A DNA stretch of 64,000 nt from CAZMZW01 sp964571135 (lineage in GTDB: Bacteria > Chloroflexota > Anaerolineae > Anaerolineales > Anaerolineaceae). Below the pieces are notes generated by a model. The model saw nothing but the letters and a program-made list of their open reading frames with translations, did no database searches and was not told the DNA's origin. The stretch covers positions 434,001-498,000 of the forward strand of contig CAZMZW010000001.1 of the NCBI GenBank assembly GCA_964571135.1, in the 5' to 3' direction. Each line of letters opens with the position of its first letter. Position 1 is the stretch's first letter. Shown one piece after another: positions 32,303-40,870 of this stretch. The translations under genes were made by a program, and so were the position numbers.

Positions 32303-33244
32303 TTAAGCGACTTTCCAATGCAGAGGCGCACCACGCAAGGCAGCCAACACCTCGTTGGAAATATCATTGGCAGCTCGAATTTGGGCTTCCACTGTCTGCC
32401 CGCCAATATGGGGGGTCGAGATCACTTTTGGATGTTTCACTAATTCATTATCCACGGGGGGTTCGGTTGAGAGAACGTCCAATGCAGCACCACCCACCTT
32501 GCCTGTGTTCAAGGCTGCCAGCAAAGCCGCTTCATCAATAATATTTCCCCGGGCTGCACAAATAATCCGCACACCTTCTTTCATTTTCGCAAGCATGGCA
32601 ACATCGATCATGTTACGAGTGGAATCTGTGAGCGGAGTATGAATGGTTATAAAATCCGATTTTTGTAACAATTCTTCCATTGCGCTGACTTCTCCGCCAG
32701 CAGAGCGGATTGATTCAGGAGAGAGTACCGGGTCGTGTGCCAGGATCTTCATCCCCAATGCTGAAGCCATTTTAGCCACACTGGAACCAATGCGTCCGAT
32801 GCCAATCACTCCCAGGGTCTTGCCGTTCAATTCAGCACCTTCAAATTCTTTTTTCAACCACTGGTTTTGTTTCATTGAGCTGTCCGCACGCGGGATTTCA
32901 CGTGCCAAAGCTAAGATCATTCCGATCACTAATTCCGCCACAGCCCGCGTGGTGGCAATGGGCGCATTTACCACAGTCACTTTGTGATCTTTAGCCGCTT
33001 GCAAGTCAATGTTATCCACCCCCACTCCGCTGCGACCAACGACTTTTAATTTTTTGCCTGCATCAAAGACATCCTTGGTGACTTTAGTGCGACCACGCAC
33101 AATAACGGCATCATAATCACCGATGATTTTCAATAATTCCTCAGCGGAAATATTTTTTTTATCATCCACTTGGGCTTCTTTTGATAGAATTGTTTTTCCA
33201 TTTTCTTCGAGTCCATCGGTTAGTAGAATTTTCCAATTGCTCAT
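32303..33244 (-). CDS. serA: D-3-phosphoglycerate dehydrogenase, short form
   Basis: A 313-residue NAD-dependent 2-hydroxyacid dehydrogenase. The NAD-binding loop is LGVIGIGRIGSSVAKMA, and the catalytic Arg, Glu and His appear in ICAARGNIIDEAALLAAL, STEPPVDNEL and STPHIGGQTVEAQ. SGVGVDNIDLQAAKDH is the typical entry to the cofactor domain. It lacks the C-terminal ACT domain, so serine feedback through ACT is not expected. It is the first gene of a pair with the M32 peptidase. A related hydroxyacid reductase role is possible, but the class V aminotransferase at 46048-47115 would supply the next step of serine synthesis. Confidence 0.88.
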   Translation of the reverse strand: MSNWKILLTDGLEENGKTILSKEAQVDDKKNISAEELLKIIGDYDAVIVRGRTKVTKDVFDAGKKLKVVGRSGVGVDNIDLQAAKDHKVTVVNAPIATTRAVAELVIGMILALAREIPRADSSMKQNQWLKKEFEGAELNGKTLGVIGIGRIGSSVAKMASALGMKILAHDPVLSPESIRSAGGEVSAMEELLQKSDFITIHTPLTDSTRNMIDVAMLAKMKEGVRIICAARGNIIDEAALLAALNTGKVGGAALDVLSTEPPVDNELVKHPKVISTPHIGGQTVEAQIRAANDISNEVLAALRGAPLHWKVA

Positions 33245-33311
33245 AATACCTCTCCTGATTGATATTAATATCCTTATTTTCTCATAATTGCATGTTTTTT
33301 TATAGTGTCAG

Positions 33312-33345
33312 GAAACCGATTTACTATTGTCAAATATCGGTTTTC
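33312..33345. terminator. Possible hairpin between serA and the efflux operon
   Basis: AAACCGAT (33313-33320) and ATCGGTTT (33336-33343) pair over 8 bases with a 15-base loop, followed by TTC. It sits close to the stronger hairpin at 33368-33397. It may be a second part of the transcription stop after the efflux operon or a small repeat. The call is weak. Confidence 0.3.
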
Positions 33346-33367
33346 TGATATCGGCAGGACATTTAAA

Positions 33368-33397
33368 GAAAATGCCGACGACCCCGTCGGCATTTTC
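33368..33397 (-). terminator. Rho-independent terminator of the TetR-MacAB operon
   Basis: GAAAATGCCGACG (33368-33380) and CGTCGGCATTTTC (33385-33397) form a perfect 13-base-pair stem with a 4-base loop. On the minus strand it lies 11 bases after the permease stop and is followed by TTTAAAT. Confidence 0.9.
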
Positions 33398-33408
33398 ATA
33401 AATATTTT

Positions 33409-34635
33409 TTACTCGTACCTGAGTGCTTCCACTGGCTGCAGGCTTGCTGCCCGATTCGCCGGGTAAAGCCCAAAGAACAACCCTACTGCTGTAGAAAAAA
33501 TGGTTGCCAGAAGAATGGCATTAAGTCCAACGGTTGGAGTGAAGGGCGTACCGCTTGCAGAAGCAATTTTACCAACGACAAAAGCGATCAACCAGCCAAA
33601 CACTATCCCGATCATCCCGCCAAATAAACTGAGCAATGATGATTCCACCAGGAATTGAATCAGGATATCACGCTTATGAGCTCCAATAGCTTTGCGTAAT
33701 CCAATCTCGCGAGTCCGTTCTGTGACTGAGACCAACATGATGTTCATAATGCCGATCCCGCCTACCAGAAGGGAGATCGCAGCAATTCCACCCAGAAAAA
33801 CAGTGAATACGCCAGTTATTGTGCTAGCCAGGGAGAGGAAGTCCTGTTGAGTAAAGATGGTAAAGTCTTCGGCGCCGGGTTGAATTTGGTGGCGAGTGCT
33901 CAAGATTTGGCGGATTTCCGTCTGTGCCAATGCTACATTATCTGAGTTGGTGGCTTGGATGTAAATGATATCCACTTCATCCAGATTTCGGGATATCAAG
34001 CGGGCTTTGGCAGTCGTCAATGGCACGAGGATGACATTATCCTGACTGCCAAAAGAACCACCACCTTTGGATTCCAATATGCCAATGATCCTGAAAGGCT
34101 GGCCTGTGATGCGGATTGTTTCGCCCACTATCCCGGTATGCGTCCCAAATAATTTATCTGCTGCCTGAGGTCCGATGACAGCTACGGAGGCTCGCCCATT
34201 CAAGTTTTCTGTTGAAATAAAATCACCTTCGGTGAGAATTCGGTTGCGTACACTTTGCTCATCAGGCGTCACTCCGGATATTTGAATCGATGAACTTTGC
34301 CCTTCAAAGGATACGGTCAGGGTCTTTTGAATTACAGGGGCAGCTTTGTCTATATGAGGAGCTTGAAGAGGATCAGATAAAGCGTTTACATCTCCCATGG
34401 TTAGTGCTCTTGGATTGCGGATCGTTAGCTGGGTATTCCCTTTGAATACAAATAGCAGGTTGGTGCCGATTCCACTGATGGAACCGGTGATAGTATCCTG
34501 GGCACCTGAACCCACAGCCAGCATGGCGATCACAGCTGCGACACCGATCACGATACCTAATATAGTTAATCCGGAACGAAGTTTATTGCCATTCAGAGTT
34601 TCCAGGGCTTCGAGAATTGCTTGTCCGAGGTTCAT
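33409..34635 (-). CDS. MacB-type ABC transporter permease
   Basis: A 408-residue permease with the MacB/FtsX layout: one N-terminal membrane segment ([19 protein letters not shown], about residues 20-45), a large outside domain (about 60-270), then three membrane segments near the C-terminus ([21 protein letters not shown] and onward). The cytoplasmic loop [13 protein letters not shown] is the family hallmark. It overlaps the ATPase gene by 4 bases. Together with the adaptor it would export a drug, peptide or lipid, powered from the cytoplasm. Confidence 0.93.
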   Translation of the reverse strand: MNLGQAILEALETLNGNKLRSGLTILGIVIGVAAVIAMLAVGSGAQDTITGSISGIGTNLLFVFKGNTQLTIRNPRALTMGDVNALSDPLQAPHIDKAAPVIQKTLTVSFEGQSSSIQISGVTPDEQSVRNRILTEGDFISTENLNGRASVAVIGPQAADKLFGTHTGIVGETIRITGQPFRIIGILESKGGGSFGSQDNVILVPLTTAKARLISRNLDEVDIIYIQATNSDNVALAQTEIRQILSTRHQIQPGAEDFTIFTQQDFLSLASTITGVFTVFLGGIAAISLLVGGIGIMNIMLVSVTERTREIGLRKAIGAHKRDILIQFLVESSLLSLFGGMIGIVFGWLIAFVVGKIASASGTPFTPTVGLNAILLATIFSTAVGLFFGLYPANRAASLQPVEALRYE

Positions 34636-35321
34636 TTTTCATTATCCTTTGCAATCAGGCCATCGTATAGTTGAATCACCCGTCTGGCTCTGGAAGCCAC
34701 ATTGGGGTCGTGGGTCACGATTATTAATGTGGTACCGCTGACCTTGTTCAGATTAATAAGCAGATCCATGATCTCTCTGCCTGATTTTGAATCAAGGTTG
34801 CCAGTGGGTTCATCTGCCATGATAATGGCGGGATGATTCACTAATGCACGAGCTATGGCAACTCGCTGCTGTTGACCACCCGAAAGTTCCATGGGTTTAT
34901 GATCCATTCGATCAGCCAGTCCGACTTCTTGGAGAGATTTTTTAGCCTTTTCACGACGGCTTCCATTTTCTCCTGAGTACCTTAAAGGTAATTCCACATT
35001 TCCAAGGGCGGTCATGCGTGGCAGAAGATTAAAGTTCTGAAATACAAAACCTACTTTACGATTGCGTATTTCTGCCAACTCATCATCATTTAGATGAGAT
35101 ACCATCTCCCCATCCAAAATATATTCACCACGGGTAGGACGGTCCAGACATCCAAGCAGGTTCATCAAAGTTGATTTCCCTGACCCGGATGGACCCATTA
35201 TAGCGAGGACCTCTCCACGTTTAATATTCAGGCTTACCCCGCACAGGGCACGAACTTCCACTTCACCCATCTGATAGATCTTGCAAAGTTCTTTTGCCTG
35301 GATCACGTAATCCGTTTTCAT
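34632..35321 (-). CDS. MacB/LolD-type ABC transporter ATPase
   Basis: A 229-residue ATP-binding subunit. Walker A is GPSGSGKST near residue 42, the signature is [15 protein letters not shown] near residue 145, Walker B is [15 protein letters not shown], and the switch histidine is in [19 protein letters not shown] is typical of the MacB/LolD group. It lies between the adaptor (3 bases upstream) and the permease (4-base overlap), so the three are translated as a unit. Confidence 0.96.
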   Translation of the reverse strand: MKTDYVIQAKELCKIYQMGEVEVRALCGVSLNIKRGEVLAIMGPSGSGKSTLMNLLGCLDRPTRGEYILDGEMVSHLNDDELAEIRNRKVGFVFQNFNLLPRMTALGNVELPLRYSGENGSRREKAKKSLQEVGLADRMDHKPMELSGGQQQRVAIARALVNHPAIIMADEPTGNLDSKSGREIMDLLINLNKVSGTTLIIVTHDPNVASRARRVIQLYDGLIAKDNEK

Positions 35322-35324
35322 AAA

Positions 35325-36854
35325 TTACCTCAAGAACCCTGGCATACCACTACCTGGCATACTGCTGTTACCGGCTGTAAATAGTTGAGATGGAGGATTC
35401 ACAACAACCAGATCTCCTTCTTTGAGGTCACCTTTGGTAATTTCAGTTTCAACGTCAGACGATGCGCCAATCTCCACAGGGATGGAAGTCGGTTGATTGT
35501 TTTTCATTATGAATACTGTGTACGTACCGCCACGTTTGCTGACTGCACGGTTTGGAACGATTAAGACATCTTTGATTTCACTCACCACAATATTGACCGC
35601 AGCGGTCATGCCCGGACGAACTTCTCCATCTCCATCATTTAGTTCTATGGTTACTGTGAAATTGACTACACCCTGGTTATCAGTACCAACCGGTTCAACT
35701 TCAGTGACCGTGCCGGTGTATTTGGATCCCAGGACTGCATCAAAAGTCAATTCAACCCTTTGCCCCACTTTAACACGATTCACGTCCACTTCCGGGATTT
35801 CCACTTTAACCTTCAACTGGGAAAGATCATCCACTCGGAAGGATACAATGCCTGAGTTGACTTCATCGCCAGCCTTGGCATCCACCTGGGTGACCGTACC
35901 ATTAAAGGGAGCTGTGACCTTCGCCATTTTTACAGCAGATTCAGCTGCATCCACTTTTGCCTGTGCAGCTTCGATATCATCCTTATTGGGTCCATTTGCC
36001 AGACGTTCCCATGTGCGGCGGGCATCAACGGCTTTTGCTTTGGCAAGGTCATAATTGGCAAAATCTTCGGCAACGGTATTATCATAGGTCCTGCCCAGCA
36101 ACACATTAAGTGCTCGTAAAGCCTTATCATCAACCAGTTGGGCAGCCGCTAATTTATCCGCAGCCGCCTTTCGGCTGGCATCTCTGGATGGCAATAGGGT
36201 TGCCGCATCAAATGCATTTCTTGCTTTGATTAATTCGTTATCAGCTTGCAGGAATTCACTGCGCGCTCTATATACATTGTTCCAATCCGAGTTTAAATAA
36301 TTCCAGTGATCGCGGGAATTTTTAGTGGTTTTCACTTTATCATCTGCTTTGACCAAGGTTAAATAAGCGTCCGCTTCTGCGGTATTCGATTGCAGAACAT
36401 CTTCCAGATTCCGCTTGGCATTCACCAGATCAGCACGGGCGGAATTGATCGCCTGGGATACAGATGTGGGATCCAGTTCAGCTAATACCTGGTCCTTGAC
36501 TGCCTGGTCATTTAATTTAACGTTGACCATTGCCACACGACCATTGGTTTGCCAGGGGAGGGATGCGCTTTGATTGGCATTCACAACTCCAGTAGCACCC
36601 ACAATGGCTACCAGGTTACCTTTTTTTACAGCCACTGTTTGCATGGCAGCCAGCAGTTTCTGCTGCGCTTGTCTGGTGTTGTTTACAACAAAAAGAACCC
36701 CCAATAAAATTACAATTGCCAGTCCAATTAGCCAGGCTTTCTTGCCCATGCTTTTAATTTGGGCGAATAATCCGGAAAGGGAGGGTAATTTGAATTTAGG
36801 CTTCTCCCCAAGATTCTTTTTTTCTTTCGATACAGTTTTTTTAGTTGTTGCCAT
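35325..36854 (-). CDS. MacA/HlyD-type membrane fusion protein (efflux adaptor)
   Basis: A 509-residue adaptor. A short basic cytoplasmic tail and one membrane segment (AWLIGLAIVILLGVLFVVN) are followed by a lipoyl-like half (VAIVGATGVVNANQSASLPW). A long helical region of about 190 residues is rich in Ala, Lys and Asp. The second lipoyl half is APFNGTVTQVDAKAGDEVNSG, and a beta-barrel domain follows (LKVKVEIPEVDVNRVKVGQ). A short Gly/Met/Pro tail ends it. The helical hairpin is longer than in typical monoderm adaptors. I chose the ATG at 36854 with its AAAGG site; the longer frame to 36899 overlaps the tetR gene. Confidence 0.9.
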   Translation of the reverse strand: MATTKKTVSKEKKNLGEKPKFKLPSLSGLFAQIKSMGKKAWLIGLAIVILLGVLFVVNNTRQAQQKLLAAMQTVAVKKGNLVAIVGATGVVNANQSASLPWQTNGRVAMVNVKLNDQAVKDQVLAELDPTSVSQAINSARADLVNAKRNLEDVLQSNTAEADAYLTLVKADDKVKTTKNSRDHWNYLNSDWNNVYRARSEFLQADNELIKARNAFDAATLLPSRDASRKAAADKLAAAQLVDDKALRALNVLLGRTYDNTVAEDFANYDLAKAKAVDARRTWERLANGPNKDDIEAAQAKVDAAESAVKMAKVTAPFNGTVTQVDAKAGDEVNSGIVSFRVDDLSQLKVKVEIPEVDVNRVKVGQRVELTFDAVLGSKYTGTVTEVEPVGTDNQGVVNFTVTIELNDGDGEVRPGMTAAVNIVVSEIKDVLIVPNRAVSKRGGTYTVFIMKNNQPTSIPVEIGASSDVETEITKGDLKEGDLVVVNPPSQLFTAGNSSMPGSGMPGFLR

Positions 36855-36877
36855 GATTAATACCTTTCTAAAATAAA

Positions 36878-37489
36878 TTATTTTCCAGTGATATAGCACA
36901 TCACTATATCCAGAGTTTCATTAATTACCTGGTCGCGTAGTTTCGAGTCAAACATTCGGCCCAAGTGAAATAAGAACATCGGAGCATTGATGATTCCGAG
37001 TACAGTCAGAGCGGCTACTTGTGGGTCATGCATAACGAATATTCCCTGCTGTTGGCCTTTTGAAAAAAGATCAGATAATAATTTGATCTGGTCTTCAAAA
37101 AATTGTTTTCCGTGGGCAGATTTTTCAGGTAGTTTTACCGGTAAAACCCATAACAGACGAAAAAGCTTGGGACGTGCCTTGGCGATATTAATATAATCGG
37201 AAAAAGCCGTTCTTAATTTTGCAATAATATTGCCTTCGTCTGTATTTTTAAGCATATCTTCAAACCGCTGGCGAATCCGTTCCTCCTGACGCGTAATAAT
37301 TGCCTTTACCAGTTCATCACGGTCTTTGAAATAGGTATAAATAACCATATGGGAAATATCAGCCCGCTCGGCAATTTTCCGGATACTGATCTCTTCTGGC
37401 TGATGTTCATCCAATAAAGAAACAGTTGCATCCAGAATTCTGTTCTGCATGGAGGCAATCTGATCCGCTGTTTGTTTGTGTCTTGGCAT
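36878..37489 (-). CDS. TetR-family repressor, first gene of the efflux operon
   Basis: A 203-residue regulator. The N-terminal helix-turn-helix is complete: ILDATVSLLDEHQPEEISIRKIAER, then ADISHMVIYTYFKDRDELVKAI (residues about 17-65). The rest is a helical ligand-binding and dimer domain with LFRLLWVLPVKLPE. A perfect palindrome covers its own promoter, so it very likely represses its own operon, which includes the MacA-like adaptor and the ABC transporter. The ligand is probably the exported compound. Confidence 0.93.
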   Translation of the reverse strand: MPRHKQTADQIASMQNRILDATVSLLDEHQPEEISIRKIAERADISHMVIYTYFKDRDELVKAIITRQEERIRQRFEDMLKNTDEGNIIAKLRTAFSDYINIAKARPKLFRLLWVLPVKLPEKSAHGKQFFEDQIKLLSDLFSKGQQQGIFVMHDPQVAALTVLGIINAPMFLFHLGRMFDSKLRDQVINETLDIVMCYITGK

Positions 37490-37504
37490 GGTGTCCTTAA
37501 AATA

Positions 37505-37527
37505 TACAGTGTATATAATACACTGTA
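37505..37527 (-). promoter_or_regulatory. TetR operator: perfect palindrome over the -10 box
   Basis: TACAGTGTAT (37505-37514) and ATACACTGTA (37518-37527) are perfect inverted arms of 10 bases separated by ATA. The site contains the whole -10 box of the tetR promoter and lies 15 bases upstream of the tetR start codon. Length and symmetry are typical of TetR-family operators. Confidence 0.85.
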
Positions 37528-37542
37528 AAAATAAAATGTCAA
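37515..37542 (-). promoter_or_regulatory. Promoter of the TetR-MacAB operon
   Basis: Read on the minus strand, TTGACA (37542-37537) and TATTAT (37520-37515) are spaced by 16 bases. The -35 box is a consensus match. Transcription would start about 20 bases before the tetR ATG, and an AAGGA site follows. The operator palindrome overlaps the -10 box, so bound repressor would exclude RNA polymerase. Confidence 0.8.
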
Positions 37543-37605
37543 GGGGGATTTCCGTTAACGTTTTATTAAAGTATTCCCGGTGTTTTTGCGTAGAAAGGAC
37601 TCAGC

Positions 37606-37611
37606 TATAAT
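37606..37611 (+). promoter_or_regulatory. Possible -10 box of the metallopeptidase gene
   Basis: TATAAT lies 21 bases before the ATG at 37633, with GGAAAG as a ribosome site between. No good -35 is visible at 16-18 bases. Confidence 0.35.
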
Positions 37612-37632
37612 TTAAATGGAAAGAATCTCATA

Positions 37633-38895
37633 ATGAAAACCTTCAAAATCATCAGGGGATTTCTGTTCATTAGTTTGATCCTTCTGCTCACCAGCCAGAG
37701 CGTCTGGTATCCGCAGGATAATAATGATCGAGCTCAATTTTATACACGCCTATTCGAGTTTGATTATTTCTATTGGACCATCCAATCTCTATGGCAAAAA
37801 GCTGGCCAGGCTTCCCTAGGTTTGCAAACAAACCTTAATCCTCTGCAGCAACGGCGTATTGTGGATGATCTATTAGGTCTGATTGATCAAATTAAATCTC
37901 TGGATGAACAAATTCGTCAAAACTACGCCAACCCGAAAATAGAAAACCCAAAAGCAGAATCAGGTTCCTTGCTCATCCAAAAACAAAAACAAGAAGCATT
38001 ATTTGATATTCAAGGACCTCTGGCAGAATCTGTGCTTCAATACCAGATCAGTGTGATACTATCCGCAAAAGGGTTGGATATTGCCGGACAACCCATGCCG
38101 CCCGTTCTTTTCAAACTTACCAGTCTGCCGGACCAATTGATCCTCTCCCCGCGTACCGTGATCCGTGAAGATGCCAGTATTTCTTTAATTCCAGGTCTAT
38201 CCACCAGCCAAATGGATGACCTTGAATCTGAAGTGGCTAAAGGGCTGGATGTTTCGGTTTTGATTGTCCCCCTGGGAGGTGTGGGTGTATATCCCACCAT
38301 GGTCTTTCGAGAATCTTCTCTTGAATATTTATTAAAAACGGTTGCGCATGAGTGGGTTCATAATTACCTCACCCTCAAACCTCTGGGTTGGCATTATGGG
38401 GATAATCCACAACTGCGTGCTATGAATGAAACTGCCGCAGATATTTGTGGTTCTGAAATTAGCCAGGCCGTTCTCCGCTATTTTTATCAAGACAAGGCAC
38501 CCGCTTCTCTTTATTCGCAAGTGGGAATATTTGCGGTAAAAAGCAACTTAAATCAAGACCAGGCATCGTTTGATTTTAATAAGGAAATGCATTCAACCCG
38601 GATACAAGTGGATAACCTTTTATCGCAGGGCAAGGTTGAGGAAGCGGAACAATTCATGGAAATGAAACGGCAGGTTTTCTGGGAAACTGGGTACCAGATC
38701 CGAAAAATAAACCAGGCGTATTTTGCTTTTTATGGGGCTTATGCGGAATCACCTTTAGGTGCGGCGGGTAATGACCCGGTTGGCCCAGCAGTTCGTTTAT
38801 TGCGGGAAAAGAGCCGGAGCATGGCTGATTTTCTCAACCGAATTGCCAGCATCACGTCATTTGAAATACTAGAAAAGATTAATTCAATGTATTAA
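37633..38895 (+). CDS. Putative membrane-anchored zinc metallopeptidase
   Basis: A 420-residue protein. A hydrophobic N-terminal segment (residues 6-24) acts as signal or anchor. The zinc motif is VAHEWVHNYL (H239, E240, H243), followed 23 residues later by MNETAADICG with E266 as a likely third ligand. This HExxH plus NExxAD arrangement is that of gluzincin peptidases. The first 200 residues are helical and of unknown type. The active site is probably outside the membrane. It is divergent from tetR. I know no named family; the catalytic motifs are clear, the substrate is unknown. Confidence 0.7.
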   Translation: MKTFKIIRGFLFISLILLLTSQSVWYPQDNNDRAQFYTRLFEFDYFYWTIQSLWQKAGQASLGLQTNLNPLQQRRIVDDLLGLIDQIKSLDEQIRQNYANPKIENPKAESGSLLIQKQKQEALFDIQGPLAESVLQYQISVILSAKGLDIAGQPMPPVLFKLTSLPDQLILSPRTVIREDASISLIPGLSTSQMDDLESEVAKGLDVSVLIVPLGGVGVYPTMVFRESSLEYLLKTVAHEWVHNYLTLKPLGWHYGDNPQLRAMNETAADICGSEISQAVLRYFYQDKAPASLYSQVGIFAVKSNLNQDQASFDFNKEMHSTRIQVDNLLSQGKVEEAEQFMEMKRQVFWETGYQIRKINQAYFAFYGAYAESPLGAAGNDPVGPAVRLLREKSRSMADFLNRIASITSFEILEKINSMY

Positions 38896-38921
38896 GTCAT
38901 TTTTTTCGTAAAAAAAATCCA

Positions 38922-39329
38922 TTAGAAGTCACCCTCGAGACCACTTGACCTCATTGACGGATCCATCCCCACTGAACCAAGACCAGGTATATCCTTTTCA
39001 ATCTGCTCGGGTGATTGGCCTTTTTCCAATCTGCCGACCACCTCATTAAATTCAGGTCCCATATCTTCCCCCATTTCAGAGCTCATTTTACGCATCATAC
39101 TGCCCAGCCTTTGTGGATCTTCATCAATCCCATCCAAAGCTTCCGGGTTCGCCATGCTTGCCAGTCGATTTTCTTCGGATTTTGCCACTCGAATGCGCCC
39201 AATTTTTCGTTTTGAATTGCTCCCTTGGCAAAAGGGGCAAATGGCTGGCTTGCTGCCATAATCTGAATACGTAAAGAATTGGTCAAACTTTTTTTTACAG
39301 TCCAGGCAGTAATATTCATAAGTAGGCAT
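38922..39329 (-). CDS. FmdB-family zinc-ribbon protein
   Basis: A 135-residue protein. The N-terminal FmdB ribbon is complete: MPTYEYYCLDCKKKFDQFF, then CPFCQG near residue 32, giving two zinc-binding cysteine pairs. The remaining about 85 residues are polar and acidic, rich in Gly, Met and Glu, and probably disordered. Members are called putative regulatory proteins, but their function is not established. It is divergent from the guanylate kinase gene. Confidence 0.88.
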   Translation of the reverse strand: MPTYEYYCLDCKKKFDQFFTYSDYGSKPAICPFCQGSNSKRKIGRIRVAKSEENRLASMANPEALDGIDEDPQRLGSMMRKMSSEMGEDMGPEFNEVVGRLEKGQSPEQIEKDIPGLGSVGMDPSMRSSGLEGDF

Positions 39330-39407
39330 GCATAACTCCTGAGATCAAGTCGAAATCTATTATAATCAGATCATCCTCCTTGATGAAAAAACCGAGTAAA
39401 AGTATTT

Positions 39408-40025
39408 ATGCCGATTGATTTTAATGTAATAAAGCAAAAACCCCTGATGATTGTAATCTCAGGTCCTTCAGGTGTGGGCAAGGATTCAGTAATTCATGAA
39501 ATGATGAGGCGTAATCTCCCAATTCATTTTGTGATTACTGTTAATACACGCTTGCCACGCCCGAATGAAAGAGAAGGAGTGGATTATTTTTTTGTTAGTA
39601 AAAAACATTTTCAAGAAATGATTGAAAAGGGGGAATTGATCGAGTTTTCGCATGTTTATGAAGATTACAAGGGTGTTCCCAAACGACAGGTGGCAGAAGC
39701 CTTTGCCAGTGGCAAGGATGTGATCATGCGCCTGGATGTGCAGGGAGCGGAAAAGATCCGTAAACTCTATCCGGAGGCGCTGCTGATCTTTTTGGTGCCT
39801 GCCAATGAAAATGAGTGGATCGAACGTTTCAAAGGACGTACTGGCGAACCCCCCAATGACCTGGATGTGCGGATAAACAAGGCAAAAGATGAACTTAATA
39901 AAGTTTCCATTTTTGATTATGTGGTGATCAACCAGCAAAATAAATTAAATGAAGCTGTGGATGTGATCGAAGTGATCATCAAAGCGGAACATCACCGCAT
40001 TCAACAAAGGAGCGCTGCTCTTTGA
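39408..40025 (+). CDS. gmk: Guanylate kinase
   Basis: A 205-residue kinase that converts GMP to GDP. The P-loop is ISGPSGVGKDS near residue 17-27, where the last loop residue is Asp-Ser rather than Ser-Thr/Ser. The GMP-binding part is VNTRLPRPNEREGVDYFFVS, and the lid segment is RFKGRTGEPPNDLDVRI. VIMRLDVQGAEKIRKLYP is the conserved Walker B-like strand. It overlaps the start of the rhomboid gene by 4 bases, so the two are translationally coupled. Confidence 0.93.
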   Translation: MPIDFNVIKQKPLMIVISGPSGVGKDSVIHEMMRRNLPIHFVITVNTRLPRPNEREGVDYFFVSKKHFQEMIEKGELIEFSHVYEDYKGVPKRQVAEAFASGKDVIMRLDVQGAEKIRKLYPEALLIFLVPANENEWIERFKGRTGEPPNDLDVRINKAKDELNKVSIFDYVVINQQNKLNEAVDVIEVIIKAEHHRIQQRSAAL

Positions 40026-40795
40026 GTGAGAACCTTCCCCAAAACAACGGCTTAAATTCACCAGACCCCTCAAATTCTCCAACCTCACAGCCCCTTTTTC
40101 AATCTGGACGCAGAGGCATGGCTCCTGTTACCATGGGGCTTATTGCCCTGACTGTATTGGTATTTTTGCTGCAATATTTTACCAGTGTTGTTTTGGGCTA
40201 TGACCTTCCTGAGCTTTGGTTTGCAAAGATCAATGAATTTATTTTACAGGGTCAATTGTGGCGTTTGATCACCCCAATTTTATTACATGGTAGCGTGCTG
40301 CATATATTAATGAATATGTATGCTCTTTTCATAATTGGGCCAGTGATTGAACGAAGCTATGGCAAGAGTCGTTTTCTGGCTTTATATTTGCTTGCAGGAG
40401 TCTTTGGGAATGTTCTTTCATTCCTTTTCACCAATGAGCCTTCCCTGGGAGCCTCAACCTCCATTTTTGGTTTGATCGCTGCTCAGGCGATCTATGTGTA
40501 TCGTAATCGTGTTTTTTTTGGCCGGGCTGCCCAGCCCATGCTGATTAATATTGCCATTATTATTTTTATCAACCTGGCCATTGGGTTTATTCCAGGGATC
40601 GATTATTGGGGACATTTGGGAGGACTTGTTGGGGGACTGATCTTTGCCTGGCTGGCTGGACCTGTTTATCAAGCTGTTGAGGCGCCATTTGGAACTGCCC
40701 TGGTTGAGAAAAAAGGAATGCAACTAAGTACGGTTATTCTGAACGAATCTATCCTGATTGCTCTGGTCACTTCCACGAAATTTATCTTTAAATAA
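40022..40795 (+). CDS. Rhomboid-family intramembrane serine protease
   Basis: A 257-residue membrane protein with six or seven hydrophobic segments after a polar N-terminus of about 35 residues. The nucleophile is S145 in GASTSIFGL and the catalytic histidine is H198 in YWGHLGGLVGG. HILMNMYALFIIGPVIE is the conserved loop and helix of rhomboids. The usual GxSG is GAST here, so the last glycine is replaced. It starts with TTG, supported by an AAGGAG site and the 4-base overlap with gmk. Confidence 0.9.
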   Translation: MSENLPQNNGLNSPDPSNSPTSQPLFQSGRRGMAPVTMGLIALTVLVFLLQYFTSVVLGYDLPELWFAKINEFILQGQLWRLITPILLHGSVLHILMNMYALFIIGPVIERSYGKSRFLALYLLAGVFGNVLSFLFTNEPSLGASTSIFGLIAAQAIYVYRNRVFFGRAAQPMLINIAIIIFINLAIGFIPGIDYWGHLGGLVGGLIFAWLAGPVYQAVEAPFGTALVEKKGMQLSTVILNESILIALVTSTKFIFK

Positions 40796-40870
40796 TTAAA
40801 ATAAGTAGTCTCGCATAAAGGTTTGAATATGTAATTATTTCAGACTATAGAGGGGACTTTAATAAAAAGG

